Of a DNA stretch of 64,000 nucleotides, positions 25,257 to 34,274 are shown piece by piece. The translations under genes and the position numbers were made by a program. The notes below the pieces were generated by a model. The model was given only the letters and a program-made list of their open reading frames with translations, searched no databases and had not been told where the DNA came from. This DNA comes from Flavobacterium hydrophilum (GTDB taxonomy: Bacteria; Bacteroidota; Bacteroidia; Flavobacteriales; Flavobacteriaceae). The stretch covers positions 1,364,001 through 1,428,000 of the forward strand of contig NZ_QJHL01000001.1 of NCBI RefSeq assembly GCF_003202405.1, read 5' to 3'. The first letter of the stretch is position 1, and each line of letters starts with the position of its first letter.

Positions 25257-26526
25257 CAAAAAGGGAGTCGTTGCTATTATTTTAGGAGGTGGTCAGGGAT
25301 CACGTTTATATCCATTAACAGAAACCAGATCGAAACCGGCTGTTCCGATTGGTGGAAAATACAGACTGGTGGATATTCCGATATCCAATTGTATTAATTC
25401 GGATATTTTTAAAATATTTGTTTTGACACAGTTTAACTCAGCTTCATTAAATGCGCATATTAAAAACACTTTCAATTTTAGTATTTTCAGCCAGTCATTT
25501 GTTGATATTTTAGCCGCTGAACAAACTCCTGATAATCCAACGTGGTTTCAGGGTACTGCAGATGCTGTTCGCCAGTGTATGTCGCATTTCTTAAAACATG
25601 ATTTTGAATATGCCTTAATTCTTTCAGGAGATCAGTTGTATCAAATGGATTTTAACGAAATGCTGGAAGCTCATATTGCTGCTGATGCTGCGATTTCTAT
25701 TGCTACATTGCCGGTAAATGCTAAAGATGCCCCTGAATTTGGAATTCTGAAAACCAATCATGAAAGCTGTATTGAAGCTTTTATAGAAAAACCTAATGCT
25801 TCTCTTTTACCGGAATGGGAATCTGAAGTGAGCGAACAAATGCAGGCTCAGGGTAAAAAATACCTGGCTTCAATGGGAATTTATATTTTCAACCGTCAAT
25901 TATTAGAAGATTTGATGGCTGATCCTGATACCAAGGATTTTGGAAAAGAAATTATTCCGCAAGCTGTTGGTAAACATAAAATTCTGAGTTATCAGTATGA
26001 AGGGTATTGGACAGATATTGGAAACATCGAATCCTTTTTTGAGGCAAACATTGGCTTGACTGCAGATATACCGGAATTTAATTTGTTTGACAACGATAAC
26101 AAGATTTTCACACGCCCGAGATTATTGCCGCCTTCAAAATTCAGAAACTCAAATATCAATCAATCTCTAATTTCTGAAGGCTGTATCATCAACGCCAATG
26201 AAATTAAAAGTTCTGTAATTGGTATTCGTTCCCGAATTGGAGACGGAACTGTAATTCAGCACTCCTATGTAATGGGTAATGATTTTTATCAGGATATTGA
26301 TGAAATGAATAAGGATTCTGCGAACAATAAAATTCACATTGGAATTGGAAATGACTGTTTTATAAAAAATGCCCTGATTGATAAAAATGTGCGAATAGGA
26401 AACAATGTTCATATCAACGGAGGCAAGCATTTAGAAAACTTCACAAATGATTTATACAGTATTAAGGACGGAATTGTTGTCATCAAAAAAGATGCAATTC
26501 TTCCGGATAATTTCAGGATAGATTAA
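25246..26526 (+). CDS. glgC: Glucose-1-phosphate adenylyltransferase
   Basis: Makes ADP-glucose from ATP and glucose-1-phosphate, the regulated step of glycogen synthesis. The catalytic pyrophosphorylase domain shows IILGGGQGSRLYPLTETRSKPAVPIGGKYRLVDIPISN, TADAVRQ, ILSGDQLYQMDF, FGILK, EAFIEKP and ASMGIYIF. The C-terminal left-handed beta-helix (IKSSVIGIRSRIGDGTVIQHSYVMGNDFY) is the allosteric part. The chosen ATG at 25246 gives 426 residues; the longer frame would use TTG at 25237. Translation is coupled to glgA through the overlap. Confidence 0.96.
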   Translation: MKVNKKGVVAIILGGGQGSRLYPLTETRSKPAVPIGGKYRLVDIPISNCINSDIFKIFVLTQFNSASLNAHIKNTFNFSIFSQSFVDILAAEQTPDNPTWFQGTADAVRQCMSHFLKHDFEYALILSGDQLYQMDFNEMLEAHIAADAAISIATLPVNAKDAPEFGILKTNHESCIEAFIEKPNASLLPEWESEVSEQMQAQGKKYLASMGIYIFNRQLLEDLMADPDTKDFGKEIIPQAVGKHKILSYQYEGYWTDIGNIESFFEANIGLTADIPEFNLFDNDNKIFTRPRLLPPSKFRNSNINQSLISEGCIINANEIKSSVIGIRSRIGDGTVIQHSYVMGNDFYQDIDEMNKDSANNKIHIGIGNDCFIKNALIDKNVRIGNNVHINGGKHLENFTNDLYSIKDGIVVIKKDAILPDNFRID

Positions 26527-26776
26527 TTTTTTAGTTCTTTAATTAGTTGTTAGTCCTTAGTTTTTAATGCTTAATGATTAGATTGAGGAATTAATTCTAT
26601 ACAATTTATTAAAGTGTTTTTGACAAAGTATACTTTTTTAATACTAATTTATCACGACTGAAATATTACTACATAAACGAATTATATAAGTATCAATAAC
26701 AAAATGGTTAATTACCAATTGCTTAAACTAATCACCAAGTACTAAGGACTAACAACTAAGTACTAATTACTAAAAA
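26527..26776 (+). repeat. Inverted repeat flanking the glgC-glgB spacer
   Basis: The 250-bp spacer starts and ends with arms of about 40 bases that are reverse complements of one another with mismatches. A 19-bp core is perfect: TTAGTTGTTAGTCCTTAGT at 26543-26561 against its complement at 26741-26759. The middle is AT-rich, with no frame. It may be a degenerate small transposable repeat or a long RNA hairpin. Confidence 0.6.
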
Positions 26777-26778
26777 AT

Positions 26779-28683
26779 ATGTCCAACGTCATTACGCATT
26801 CTCTTTTTACCGATTTTGATATCGATTTATTCAAGGCAGGAAAACACTTTAAATTATACGAAAAACTAGGGGCACACTTAGTTGAAGTTAATGGGGTTAA
26901 AGGGGTTTACTTTGCAGTCTGGGCTCCAACTGCAAAGTCTGTTTCGGTTGTAGGTGATTTTAATTACTGGACTCAGGGAGAACATTTGCTTCAGGTACGC
27001 TGGGATTCCTCAGGTATTTGGGAAGGTTTTATTCCGAATTTAGATAAAGGGGCTATTTATAAGTATAAAATCCAGTCTCATATTGACGGAATTGTAACAG
27101 AAAAAGCAGATCCCTTTTCTTTATATTGTGAAAAGCCCCCTCATACTGCTTCCGTAGTCTGGGATCTGGATTATAACTGGAAAGATGAAAAGTGGATGCA
27201 GTCGCGTCAGGAACATAATGCTTTAGACAAGCCTTATTCGGTTTACGAAGTACATTTGGGGTCCTGGAAACGTGGTAATGACAATAGGTTTTTGACTTAT
27301 TTGGAATTGGCTGATGATTTGGTTGCTTATGTTAAAGAAACCGGTTTTACGCATGTTGAGTTTATGCCGGTTATGGAATATCCTTATGATCCTTCGTGGG
27401 GCTATCAATTAGTAGGATATTTTGCGCCAACATCCCGTTTTGGTAAGCCGCAGGATTTTATGGTGCTGGTAGATAAATTGCATCAGGCAGGTATTGGTGT
27501 AATTCTCGATTGGGTTCCGTCACATTTTCCTGATGATGCGCATGGTTTGGGATTTTTTGACGGTTCGCATCTATACGAACATCCGGATCGCAGAAAAGGC
27601 TATCACCCTGACTGGAAAAGCCTTGTCTTTAATTATGGGCGTAATGAAGTTCGTGCTTTTTTAATTAGTAATGCTGTTTTTTGGCTTCAAAATTATCATG
27701 TTGATGGTTTGCGTGTTGATGCTGTAGCCTCAATGCTTTATTTGGATTATTCAAGAAACGATGGTGAATGGGAACCTAATATTTACGGAGGAAATGAAAA
27801 TTTAGAAACCATTAGTTTTCTGAAGGAATTTAATGAAGTAATCTACGCTAATTTTGATGGAGTTCAGACCATTGCGGAAGAAAGTACTTCTTTTTCAATG
27901 GTTTCAAGACCAACATTTACAGGTGGATTGGGTTTTGGAATGAAATGGATGATGGGCTGGATGCACGATACTTTAAAATACTTTCAAAAAGAAACAGTTT
28001 ATAGAAAATACCATCAAAATGATTTGACTTTTTCGATGACATATGCCTTTACAGAAAATTTTATGCTGCCTTTTTCACATGATGAAGTGGTTTACGGAAA
28101 ACAGTCTATAGCTAATAAAATGCCTGGTGACGAATGGCAGAAATTTGCCAATTTAAGACTGCTCTACGGTTATATGTTCACGCATCCCGGAACCAAATTG
28201 TTATTTATGGGATCTGAATTTGGACAAACTGCCGAATGGAATTTTGAAAACAGTCTGGACTGGCATTTGTTACAATATGATTATCATTCAGGAATAAAAA
28301 AGATAATTACCGACTTAAATCAGTTATATAAATCACAGCCTGCTTTATATGAAAAACAATTTAGCGGGGAAGGTTTTGAGTGGATCAACTATTCAGATCA
28401 TCAAAATGCGGTTATATCGTACATCCGTAAAGGGAATAATCCTCAGGAAGATTTAATTATTGTTTGCAATCTTACTCAGATTATTCGCGAAAACTATAGA
28501 ATTGGAATTCCTCAGAAAGGAAAATTAAAAGAAATTTTCAATACTGATTCTCCTGTTTATAGCGGAAGTGGAGTAAGTAATCCCGGAACTTTGAAAATAG
28601 AATCTTTTCCTTATGATGGGAGAGATTTTTCTGTTGAACTAACTTTGCCACCCTTGAGTGTTACGGTTTATTCTTTTACATAA
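26779..28683 (+). CDS. glgB: 1,4-alpha-glucan branching enzyme (GH13)
   Basis: A 634-residue enzyme that adds alpha-1,6 branches to glycogen. The N-terminal CBM48 region reads GVYFAVWAPTAKSVSVVGDFNYW. The GH13 barrel begins at YSVYEVHLGSWKRG and has EFMPVMEYPYDPSWGYQLVGYFAP, VILDWVPSHFP, GLRVDAVASML (nucleophile Asp314), TIAEES (acid Glu367) and FSHDEVVYGK (transition-state Asp435). A C-terminal beta-domain ends the protein. Length and motifs are complete. The 250-bp gap from glgC and its inverted repeat suggest partly separate expression. Confidence 0.96.
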   Translation: MSNVITHSLFTDFDIDLFKAGKHFKLYEKLGAHLVEVNGVKGVYFAVWAPTAKSVSVVGDFNYWTQGEHLLQVRWDSSGIWEGFIPNLDKGAIYKYKIQSHIDGIVTEKADPFSLYCEKPPHTASVVWDLDYNWKDEKWMQSRQEHNALDKPYSVYEVHLGSWKRGNDNRFLTYLELADDLVAYVKETGFTHVEFMPVMEYPYDPSWGYQLVGYFAPTSRFGKPQDFMVLVDKLHQAGIGVILDWVPSHFPDDAHGLGFFDGSHLYEHPDRRKGYHPDWKSLVFNYGRNEVRAFLISNAVFWLQNYHVDGLRVDAVASMLYLDYSRNDGEWEPNIYGGNENLETISFLKEFNEVIYANFDGVQTIAEESTSFSMVSRPTFTGGLGFGMKWMMGWMHDTLKYFQKETVYRKYHQNDLTFSMTYAFTENFMLPFSHDEVVYGKQSIANKMPGDEWQKFANLRLLYGYMFTHPGTKLLFMGSEFGQTAEWNFENSLDWHLLQYDYHSGIKKIITDLNQLYKSQPALYEKQFSGEGFEWINYSDHQNAVISYIRKGNNPQEDLIIVCNLTQIIRENYRIGIPQKGKLKEIFNTDSPVYSGSGVSNPGTLKIESFPYDGRDFSVELTLPPLSVTVYSFT

Positions 28684-28835
28684 TTAAAATGACTTTTTTT
28701 ACGATGCTGTTTTATTATTTTTTCGATTATAAATTGCTGAATTAATTTTTTTACGATATGTAAATTATCACTCATCTATATAAAACGTTTTCGTTAATAA
28801 ACCTTTTATTCATAGGGGATTAATAAGTTTTTTTG

Positions 28836-28843
28836 TAAGTTTG
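28836..28843 (+). promoter_or_regulatory. -7 promoter element before the GH31 gene
   Basis: TAAGTTTG matches TAnnTTTG, 39 bases before the GH31 ATG. The 10-bp palindrome AAAACGTTTT about 50 bases further upstream could be part of an operator. Confidence 0.4.
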
Positions 28844-28882
28844 AAATAAAGACAAGAATCCTTAAATTAATTCATTAGCCAT

Positions 28883-31282
28883 ATGATTACAAATACCGCA
28901 TTAGAATACAAAGGCAATTTATTTCCCTCAAAAGTAGTTTCGTATGAACATGAAGGCGATTCCATTTCTTTTAATACTGACAATAATGTAATTTTAAAAG
29001 TTACCATTCTTAGGGACAGTTTAATTCGTTTTCGTTTTACCACAAAAGGTTATTTCAGTAACGATTTTTCGTATGCAATTGATAAAAGCCAGTTGCATGG
29101 CTATAATTTTTTGACAGTTACCGAAGAAGAAAATCATTTTGAAATCAGAACCAGTAAAGTAAAATGTAAAATCAAAAAGGCAGATCTTCGTTTGTCTATT
29201 TATGATCTGAATGATTTTTTAATACTGGAAGATGAGCTTGGTTTTCATTGGGAAGAAAGCTATGAATATGGCGGAAATATTGTAAAAATGAGTAAATCAT
29301 CGAAAGATGGTGAATGTTTTTACGGCCTTGGCGATAAAGCCACTCAAATGAATTTAAAAGGCAAAAGAGTAGAAAATTTTGCTACCGATCAATACGCCTA
29401 TCAAAAAGATCAGGAACCTTTATATAAGGTAGTTCCTTTTTATATAGGCCTTCACAATAAACAATCTTACGGTATTTTCTTTGACAATACATTCCGTACT
29501 TTTTTTGACTTTTGTCAGGAAAGAAGAAACGTAACCAGTTTCTGGAGTGAAGGTGGAGAAATGAATTATTATTTTGTTTACGGTCCACAAATGCAGGATG
29601 TGGTTACAACTTATACCGATTTGACAGGTAAGCCGGAATTGCCACCGCTTTGGGTTTTAGGATACCATCAATGTAAATGGAGTTATTATCCGGAGAGCAA
29701 AGTAAAAGAAATCACTTCGAAATTCAGAGAGTTAAAGATTCCTTGTGATGCCATATATCTGGATATTGATTATATGGATGGTTTTCGATGTTTTACATGG
29801 AATAAGGATTATTTTCCGGATCCAAAGAAAATGGTTGCCGAATTAGCCGAAGATGGGTTCAAAACAGTTGTAATCATTGATCCCGGAATTAAGATTGACA
29901 AGGATTACTGGGTTTATAAAGAAGGTCTGGAAAAAGATTATTTCTGTAAAAGAGCAGACGGACCTTATATGAAAGGAAAAGTCTGGCCGGGCGAATGTAA
30001 TTTTCCCGATTATACAAATCCTGTGGTTCGCGAGTGGTGGGCAGGATTGTTTAAAGAATTAATTTCGGATATTGGGGTAAAAGGAGTGTGGAATGATATG
30101 AACGAACCAGCTGTGATGGAAGTTCCGAATAAGACTTTCCCGATGGATGTTCGCCATTCTTATGACGGAAATCCCTGCAGTCACAGGAAAGCACATAATA
30201 TCTATGGTACTCAAATGGCAAGAGCGACTTATCATGGAGTAAAACGATTTGTGTATCCAAAGCGTCCATTCGTAATTACAAGATCTGCTTATTCAGGTGC
30301 TCAGCGCTACACATCTTCGTGGACAGGAGATAACGTGGCAACCTGGGAACATTTATGGATTGCCAATATTCAGGTACAGCGTATGAGTATTTCCGGAATG
30401 GGATTTACCGGTTCTGATATTGGCGGATTTGCTGAACAGCCAACAGGCGAATTATATGCGCGTTGGATTCAGTTAGGGGTTTTCCATCCGTTCTGCAGAA
30501 CACACTCATCAGGAGATCATGGAAATCAGGAACCATGGGCTTTTGATGAAGAAGTGGTTGATATTACCCGAAAATTTGTTAGTCTTCGTTATCAATTATT
30601 ACCGTACTTATATACAATGTTCTGGCAGTATATCGAAGAAGGAATTCCGATGTTGAAACCCTTGGTATACTACGATCAGGATGATACTCAGACACATTAT
30701 CGCAATGATGAATTTATATTCGGAAATCACATATTAGTTTGCCCAATTCTGGAGCCTAATGCTGTAGGAAGACGTATGTATATTCCAAGAGGGGAGTGGT
30801 ACAATTATTGGACAAATGAATTTGCAACAGGAGGACGAGAAGTATGGGTTGATTCTAAATTTGATGAAATTCCGGTTTTCGTAAAAGCAGGATCAATTAT
30901 TCCGAAATATCCTGTACAGCAATATGTTGGAGAGTTAGAATTTGATGAGTTAGTTCTTGATTATTATTTCAAAATCGGAAAAGAAAAATCAGAAGTTTAT
31001 GAAGATGCGCAGGATGGTTATGATTATAAGAAAGGACGTTTCAGCTTTTTATCCTTTAGAACGATTGGAAAAGAAAAAGAAGTAATTATACAATTGCACA
31101 AAGAAGGAAAATATGAAACACCTTACAGTAAATACAAGATTAACTTTTTTGGATTGCCTTTTAAAGTGACTGAAATTGAAATTGACAATGAAAAATTTGA
31201 ATTCAATTCAGCTGATTTTGAAATGAATGGTTTTCTAATAGTTGATAAGGAGTTTAGTGAACTTCATATCAGCGGAGAATAA
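28883..31282 (+). CDS. GH31 alpha-glucosidase
   Basis: A 799-residue enzyme releasing terminal alpha-linked glucose. No signal peptide is seen, so it is probably cytosolic and acts on glycogen- or maltodextrin-derived oligosaccharides. The order is an N-terminal beta-sandwich (about 1-230), then the barrel with PPLWVLGYHQCKWSYYPESKVKEI, AIYLDIDYMDGFRCFTWN and KGVWNDMNEPAVME with nucleophile Asp405. RSAYSGAQRYTSSWTGDNVATWEHL carries the acid/base Asp483, and FCRTHSSGDHGNQEPW follows. C-terminal beta-domains complete it. It ends the glycogen block and is followed by a bidirectional terminator. Confidence 0.94.
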   Translation: MITNTALEYKGNLFPSKVVSYEHEGDSISFNTDNNVILKVTILRDSLIRFRFTTKGYFSNDFSYAIDKSQLHGYNFLTVTEEENHFEIRTSKVKCKIKKADLRLSIYDLNDFLILEDELGFHWEESYEYGGNIVKMSKSSKDGECFYGLGDKATQMNLKGKRVENFATDQYAYQKDQEPLYKVVPFYIGLHNKQSYGIFFDNTFRTFFDFCQERRNVTSFWSEGGEMNYYFVYGPQMQDVVTTYTDLTGKPELPPLWVLGYHQCKWSYYPESKVKEITSKFRELKIPCDAIYLDIDYMDGFRCFTWNKDYFPDPKKMVAELAEDGFKTVVIIDPGIKIDKDYWVYKEGLEKDYFCKRADGPYMKGKVWPGECNFPDYTNPVVREWWAGLFKELISDIGVKGVWNDMNEPAVMEVPNKTFPMDVRHSYDGNPCSHRKAHNIYGTQMARATYHGVKRFVYPKRPFVITRSAYSGAQRYTSSWTGDNVATWEHLWIANIQVQRMSISGMGFTGSDIGGFAEQPTGELYARWIQLGVFHPFCRTHSSGDHGNQEPWAFDEEVVDITRKFVSLRYQLLPYLYTMFWQYIEEGIPMLKPLVYYDQDDTQTHYRNDEFIFGNHILVCPILEPNAVGRRMYIPRGEWYNYWTNEFATGGREVWVDSKFDEIPVFVKAGSIIPKYPVQQYVGELEFDELVLDYYFKIGKEKSEVYEDAQDGYDYKKGRFSFLSFRTIGKEKEVIIQLHKEGKYETPYSKYKINFFGLPFKVTEIEIDNEKFEFNSADFEMNGFLIVDKEFSELHISGE

Positions 31283-31301
31283 TTTGCAATTGTTACAATT
31301 T

Positions 31302-31350
31302 AAAAACCCAGCGAAACTAAATTATTGAGTTTTGCTGGGTTTGTTTTTTA
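31302..31350. terminator. Bidirectional terminator between GH31 gene and the PUL minus-strand operon
   Basis: The stem AAACCCAGC / GCTGGGTTT is extended by AAACT/AGTTT after a mismatch, with T-runs on both sides. It is the left border of the pectin locus. Confidence 0.8.
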
Positions 31351-33132
31351 TTGCTTTTTTAAGGCATTAATTTCTGAGGAAGAAACTTTAATAACAGTTC
31401 CATGTCGTGTTCCTGAGGGAAAACTAACTTGCTCTGATATATCTTCCCAGCCTTTTGAAGTTTGTTTTACTGCTCCATATTTTTTCTGGGTATATTTATC
31501 AAAATAAACAATCCATTCATTATTGATTTGAATAGCTGTAGGCCCTTCTGCCCAGTAATTTCCTGTAATAGGTTCACTTGCTTTTGTGTATGGACCTTCC
31601 AGTTTTTTGCTCGTAGCTACTTTTAAATTTTTCTGAACCGGCACTTTTGTTTCATCTTTTAAGTACATTGTAAAACCATTATTTATTTTTACAATCGTAG
31701 CATCAATAACATTAAAACCTGGTTCGTAAAGTAATTTGGTTTTAGAGAACGTTTTAAAGTCTTTAGTTGTGATGTAATAAATCCTGTGATTATATCCTTT
31801 TTCTTCCTCTGATTTTGTTTCCGGAAATTTACCGTCAATGGTAGAAGCCCAGTAAATCATGTATGTTTTAGACTTTTCATCATAGGTAATTTCAGGCGCC
31901 CAGGTGTTTCTGGTTTTTTCTTCATGCGCCATCACCGGAATAAATTCTTGTTTTGACCAATGAATCAAATCCTTTGAAGATGCGTAGCCAATTCCTTTAT
32001 CCGTCCAGCTAACTGTCCAAACCATGTGATATAAACCATCTCCGCCTTTAATTACACAAGGATCTCTCATCAGTTTGTCTTTTCCAACTTCGGGAGTTAA
32101 AAATGATTTATCATTTTTTAAAGTATTCCATTTGTATCCATCATCGCTATAAGCTAAATGGAGCCCATCTTCGCCATTACCTTTGAAATAGGTAAATACA
32201 TAACCGTCGTTTTTTAATGTATAATCGTTAACAGTAAGCCATTTTTCAAAGGTTTTAGGCCAGGATGCATTAGTGCCTTTAACTCCTAAACCAAATCCGT
32301 GACCTCCGTCTTCATATAAATGCATTTCTGCAGACACTTTTTCTTTTTTTAAGGCTAAATAATAATTGATACTATTTTCTACAGGAACCGCTTTGTCATC
32401 AGTAGCGTGAACTAAAAATGTTTTTGGCGTTGAAGCTGTTATTTGTTTTTCATTCGAATATTTTTCAACTATTTCTTCCTGAGCATTTTTGCCTAACAAA
32501 TTATCTTTTGATCCCTGATGTGTAACTCCCTCCTGCATGGATATTACAGGATAAATTAAAACAGAAAAGTTTGGTTTGGCACTTATTGTATCCGTAGGCG
32601 TATACACTTTGTCATTATAATGTGTAGATAAAGTAGAAGCTAAATGTCCACCGGCTGAAAATCCCATAATACCAATTTTATTAGGATTTAGTTTCCACTT
32701 AGCAGCATTTCTTCGTAGCAGACGAATGGCTTCCTGTGCATCCTGCAGAGGTGCAACAGTTTTGTTTTTCATAATCAAATCGCTCGGCAATCTGTATTTT
32801 AAGACAAAAGCATTTATTCCTAAACCGTTAAACCATTCGGCAACTTTATAACCTTCTTTGTCAATGGCCAGCATTCCGTAAGCACCTCCAGGACATATTA
32901 TAACAGCTGTTCCGTTTGATTTTTCCTGATCTGCAAAATAAGCTGTGAGAGTTGGAGTAGTTACTTTACGGACATCTACAGCAATACCATCTTTATTGGT
33001 TACTATTTTTTCTGCATATTCTGTAGACTCAATAGCATCCGGGATTTTATCCCACAGCGGAATTTCCTTTTTTTGGGATAAAGCTGAAAAACTTATCCCC
33101 AGAGAAATAAAATAGAAGAATGCTTTTTTCAT
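31348..33132 (-). CDS. Esterase-GH43-like fusion enzyme of the rhamnogalacturonan locus
   Basis: A 594-residue exported protein with two catalytic modules. A signal peptide (ending SALSQ) is followed by an alpha/beta-hydrolase esterase (about 25-300). It has VIICPGGAYGMLAIDKEGY as oxyanion region, nucleophile Ser159 in GFSAGG, acid Asp245 or Asp246 and His278 in DGGHGFG, as in acetylxylan-esterase-like feruloyl/acetyl esterases. Residues about 305-594 form a five-bladed GH43/GH117-like unit (MRDPCVIKGGDGLYHMVWTVSW, WAPEITYDEKSKTYMIYW, GYNHRIYYITTKDFKTFS, FNVIDATIVKINNGFTMYLK, WAEGPTAIQINNEWIVYFDKY). It starts by a TAATG overlap with the upstream GH105 gene. It probably removes ester groups and arabinose or galactose side residues from pectin fragments. 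Confidence 0.88.
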   Translation of the reverse strand: MKKAFFYFISLGISFSALSQKKEIPLWDKIPDAIESTEYAEKIVTNKDGIAVDVRKVTTPTLTAYFADQEKSNGTAVIICPGGAYGMLAIDKEGYKVAEWFNGLGINAFVLKYRLPSDLIMKNKTVAPLQDAQEAIRLLRRNAAKWKLNPNKIGIMGFSAGGHLASTLSTHYNDKVYTPTDTISAKPNFSVLIYPVISMQEGVTHQGSKDNLLGKNAQEEIVEKYSNEKQITASTPKTFLVHATDDKAVPVENSINYYLALKKEKVSAEMHLYEDGGHGFGLGVKGTNASWPKTFEKWLTVNDYTLKNDGYVFTYFKGNGEDGLHLAYSDDGYKWNTLKNDKSFLTPEVGKDKLMRDPCVIKGGDGLYHMVWTVSWTDKGIGYASSKDLIHWSKQEFIPVMAHEEKTRNTWAPEITYDEKSKTYMIYWASTIDGKFPETKSEEEKGYNHRIYYITTKDFKTFSKTKLLYEPGFNVIDATIVKINNGFTMYLKDETKVPVQKNLKVATSKKLEGPYTKASEPITGNYWAEGPTAIQINNEWIVYFDKYTQKKYGAVKQTSKGWEDISEQVSFPSGTRHGTVIKVSSSEINALKKQ

Positions 33133-34256
33133 TATTTCATTTTATAAATTTCTGATCCGGCTAATAAAAAACAGCCTAATCCGTAATCTTCAAAATCCGG
33201 AATTTTGTCATAAGATAGTGGCTGACCGTCTTTTGGCTCTTTTCCTGTTGATTGTAAAAATCCTAAGAATCCATTTTCATGTAAACTTTCTTTGGTTATT
33301 GCATTCCATGCTTTTTGAACGACTGGAAGATACGTTTCTTTTTTCAAAATTCCGCTATTGATTCCGTAAGCCATTCCGTAAATGAATAAAGCAGTACCGG
33401 ATGTTTCTTTTTCACCAAAATTAGTTGGATCATGTAAACTTACATTCCAGAATCCGTCAGCTCTTTGAATTGGAACTAAGGCTGCAGCCATTGCTTTTAA
33501 GTCTTTTACATATTGCTCTCTGTGCGGCGCATTTTGAGGAATGATAGTCAGTACTTTTGCCAAAGCACCAATTACCCATCCATTACCACGGCTCCAGTAG
33601 CAATCTTCGCCATTTGGTTCTTTGTATGGAGGATCAAAATCGGCATCACGCCACCATAAACCATCTTTTGGATTGTAAAGTCCGTGATCTCCATGATTGT
33701 TTCTTGAATACATATACATTTGGTACATTTTTTCGAAATAGCGATTGTCTTTTTCTAAAACGCCCAGTTTTGCAAATACCGGCATTCCCATCTGAATAGC
33801 ATCGATCCAAGACCAATCATCAAGCTGAGGCGTATTCAAAAGCATATTGATATTTGCTTTTGTATTTTTTAATTTTTTAGCATCCGGTTCTAAATTGTAC
33901 AAATCAATATAGGTTTGGGCTGCACAATAATTATCTGCATTACGGGTTGTGTTTCCGCTATTAAAACCCCATTTATGAAATTCTGACCAGTCATAGGCAT
34001 ATTTATAGTAGGCTTCTTTTGGGAAAATTTCATGCAAAGCCATTAATCCTTCATAATAAACCCCACGAGTCCAGATATTACTTGGACGTTCTTTATTTGT
34101 AATAATAGTTTTACCAGTTTCAGGCCATTTTTGCATAAAATAATCATTGGCTAAAATCATTTGTTTGAGCACTAATTTTTTATCAAATGGCTGTTGTGCG
34201 TTTGTGGTATTCGTACACAAAAAGCATATAGCGAAGATTAAAAGTAACTTTTTCAT
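33132..34256 (-). CDS. GH105 unsaturated rhamnogalacturonyl hydrolase
   Basis: A 374-residue alpha/alpha-barrel enzyme with signal peptide (MKKLLLIFAICFLCTNTTNAQ). It removes the unsaturated uronic acid left at the non-reducing end by rhamnogalacturonan lyases. The GH88/GH105 pattern is RGVYYEGLMALHEIFP, WSWIDAIQMGMPVFAKLG (catalytic Asp in WIDA), GLWWRDADFDPPYKEPNGEDCYWSRGNGWVIGALAKVL and GTALFIYGMAYGINSGIL. It sits 18 bases after the GH106 gene and shares a TAATG junction with the esterase-GH43 gene, so the three are one operon. Probably periplasmic. Confidence 0.92.
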   Translation of the reverse strand: MKKLLLIFAICFLCTNTTNAQQPFDKKLVLKQMILANDYFMQKWPETGKTIITNKERPSNIWTRGVYYEGLMALHEIFPKEAYYKYAYDWSEFHKWGFNSGNTTRNADNYCAAQTYIDLYNLEPDAKKLKNTKANINMLLNTPQLDDWSWIDAIQMGMPVFAKLGVLEKDNRYFEKMYQMYMYSRNNHGDHGLYNPKDGLWWRDADFDPPYKEPNGEDCYWSRGNGWVIGALAKVLTIIPQNAPHREQYVKDLKAMAAALVPIQRADGFWNVSLHDPTNFGEKETSGTALFIYGMAYGINSGILKKETYLPVVQKAWNAITKESLHENGFLGFLQSTGKEPKDGQPLSYDKIPDFEDYGLGCFLLAGSEIYKMK

Positions 34257-34274
34257 TTTAGTATTATTGATAAA

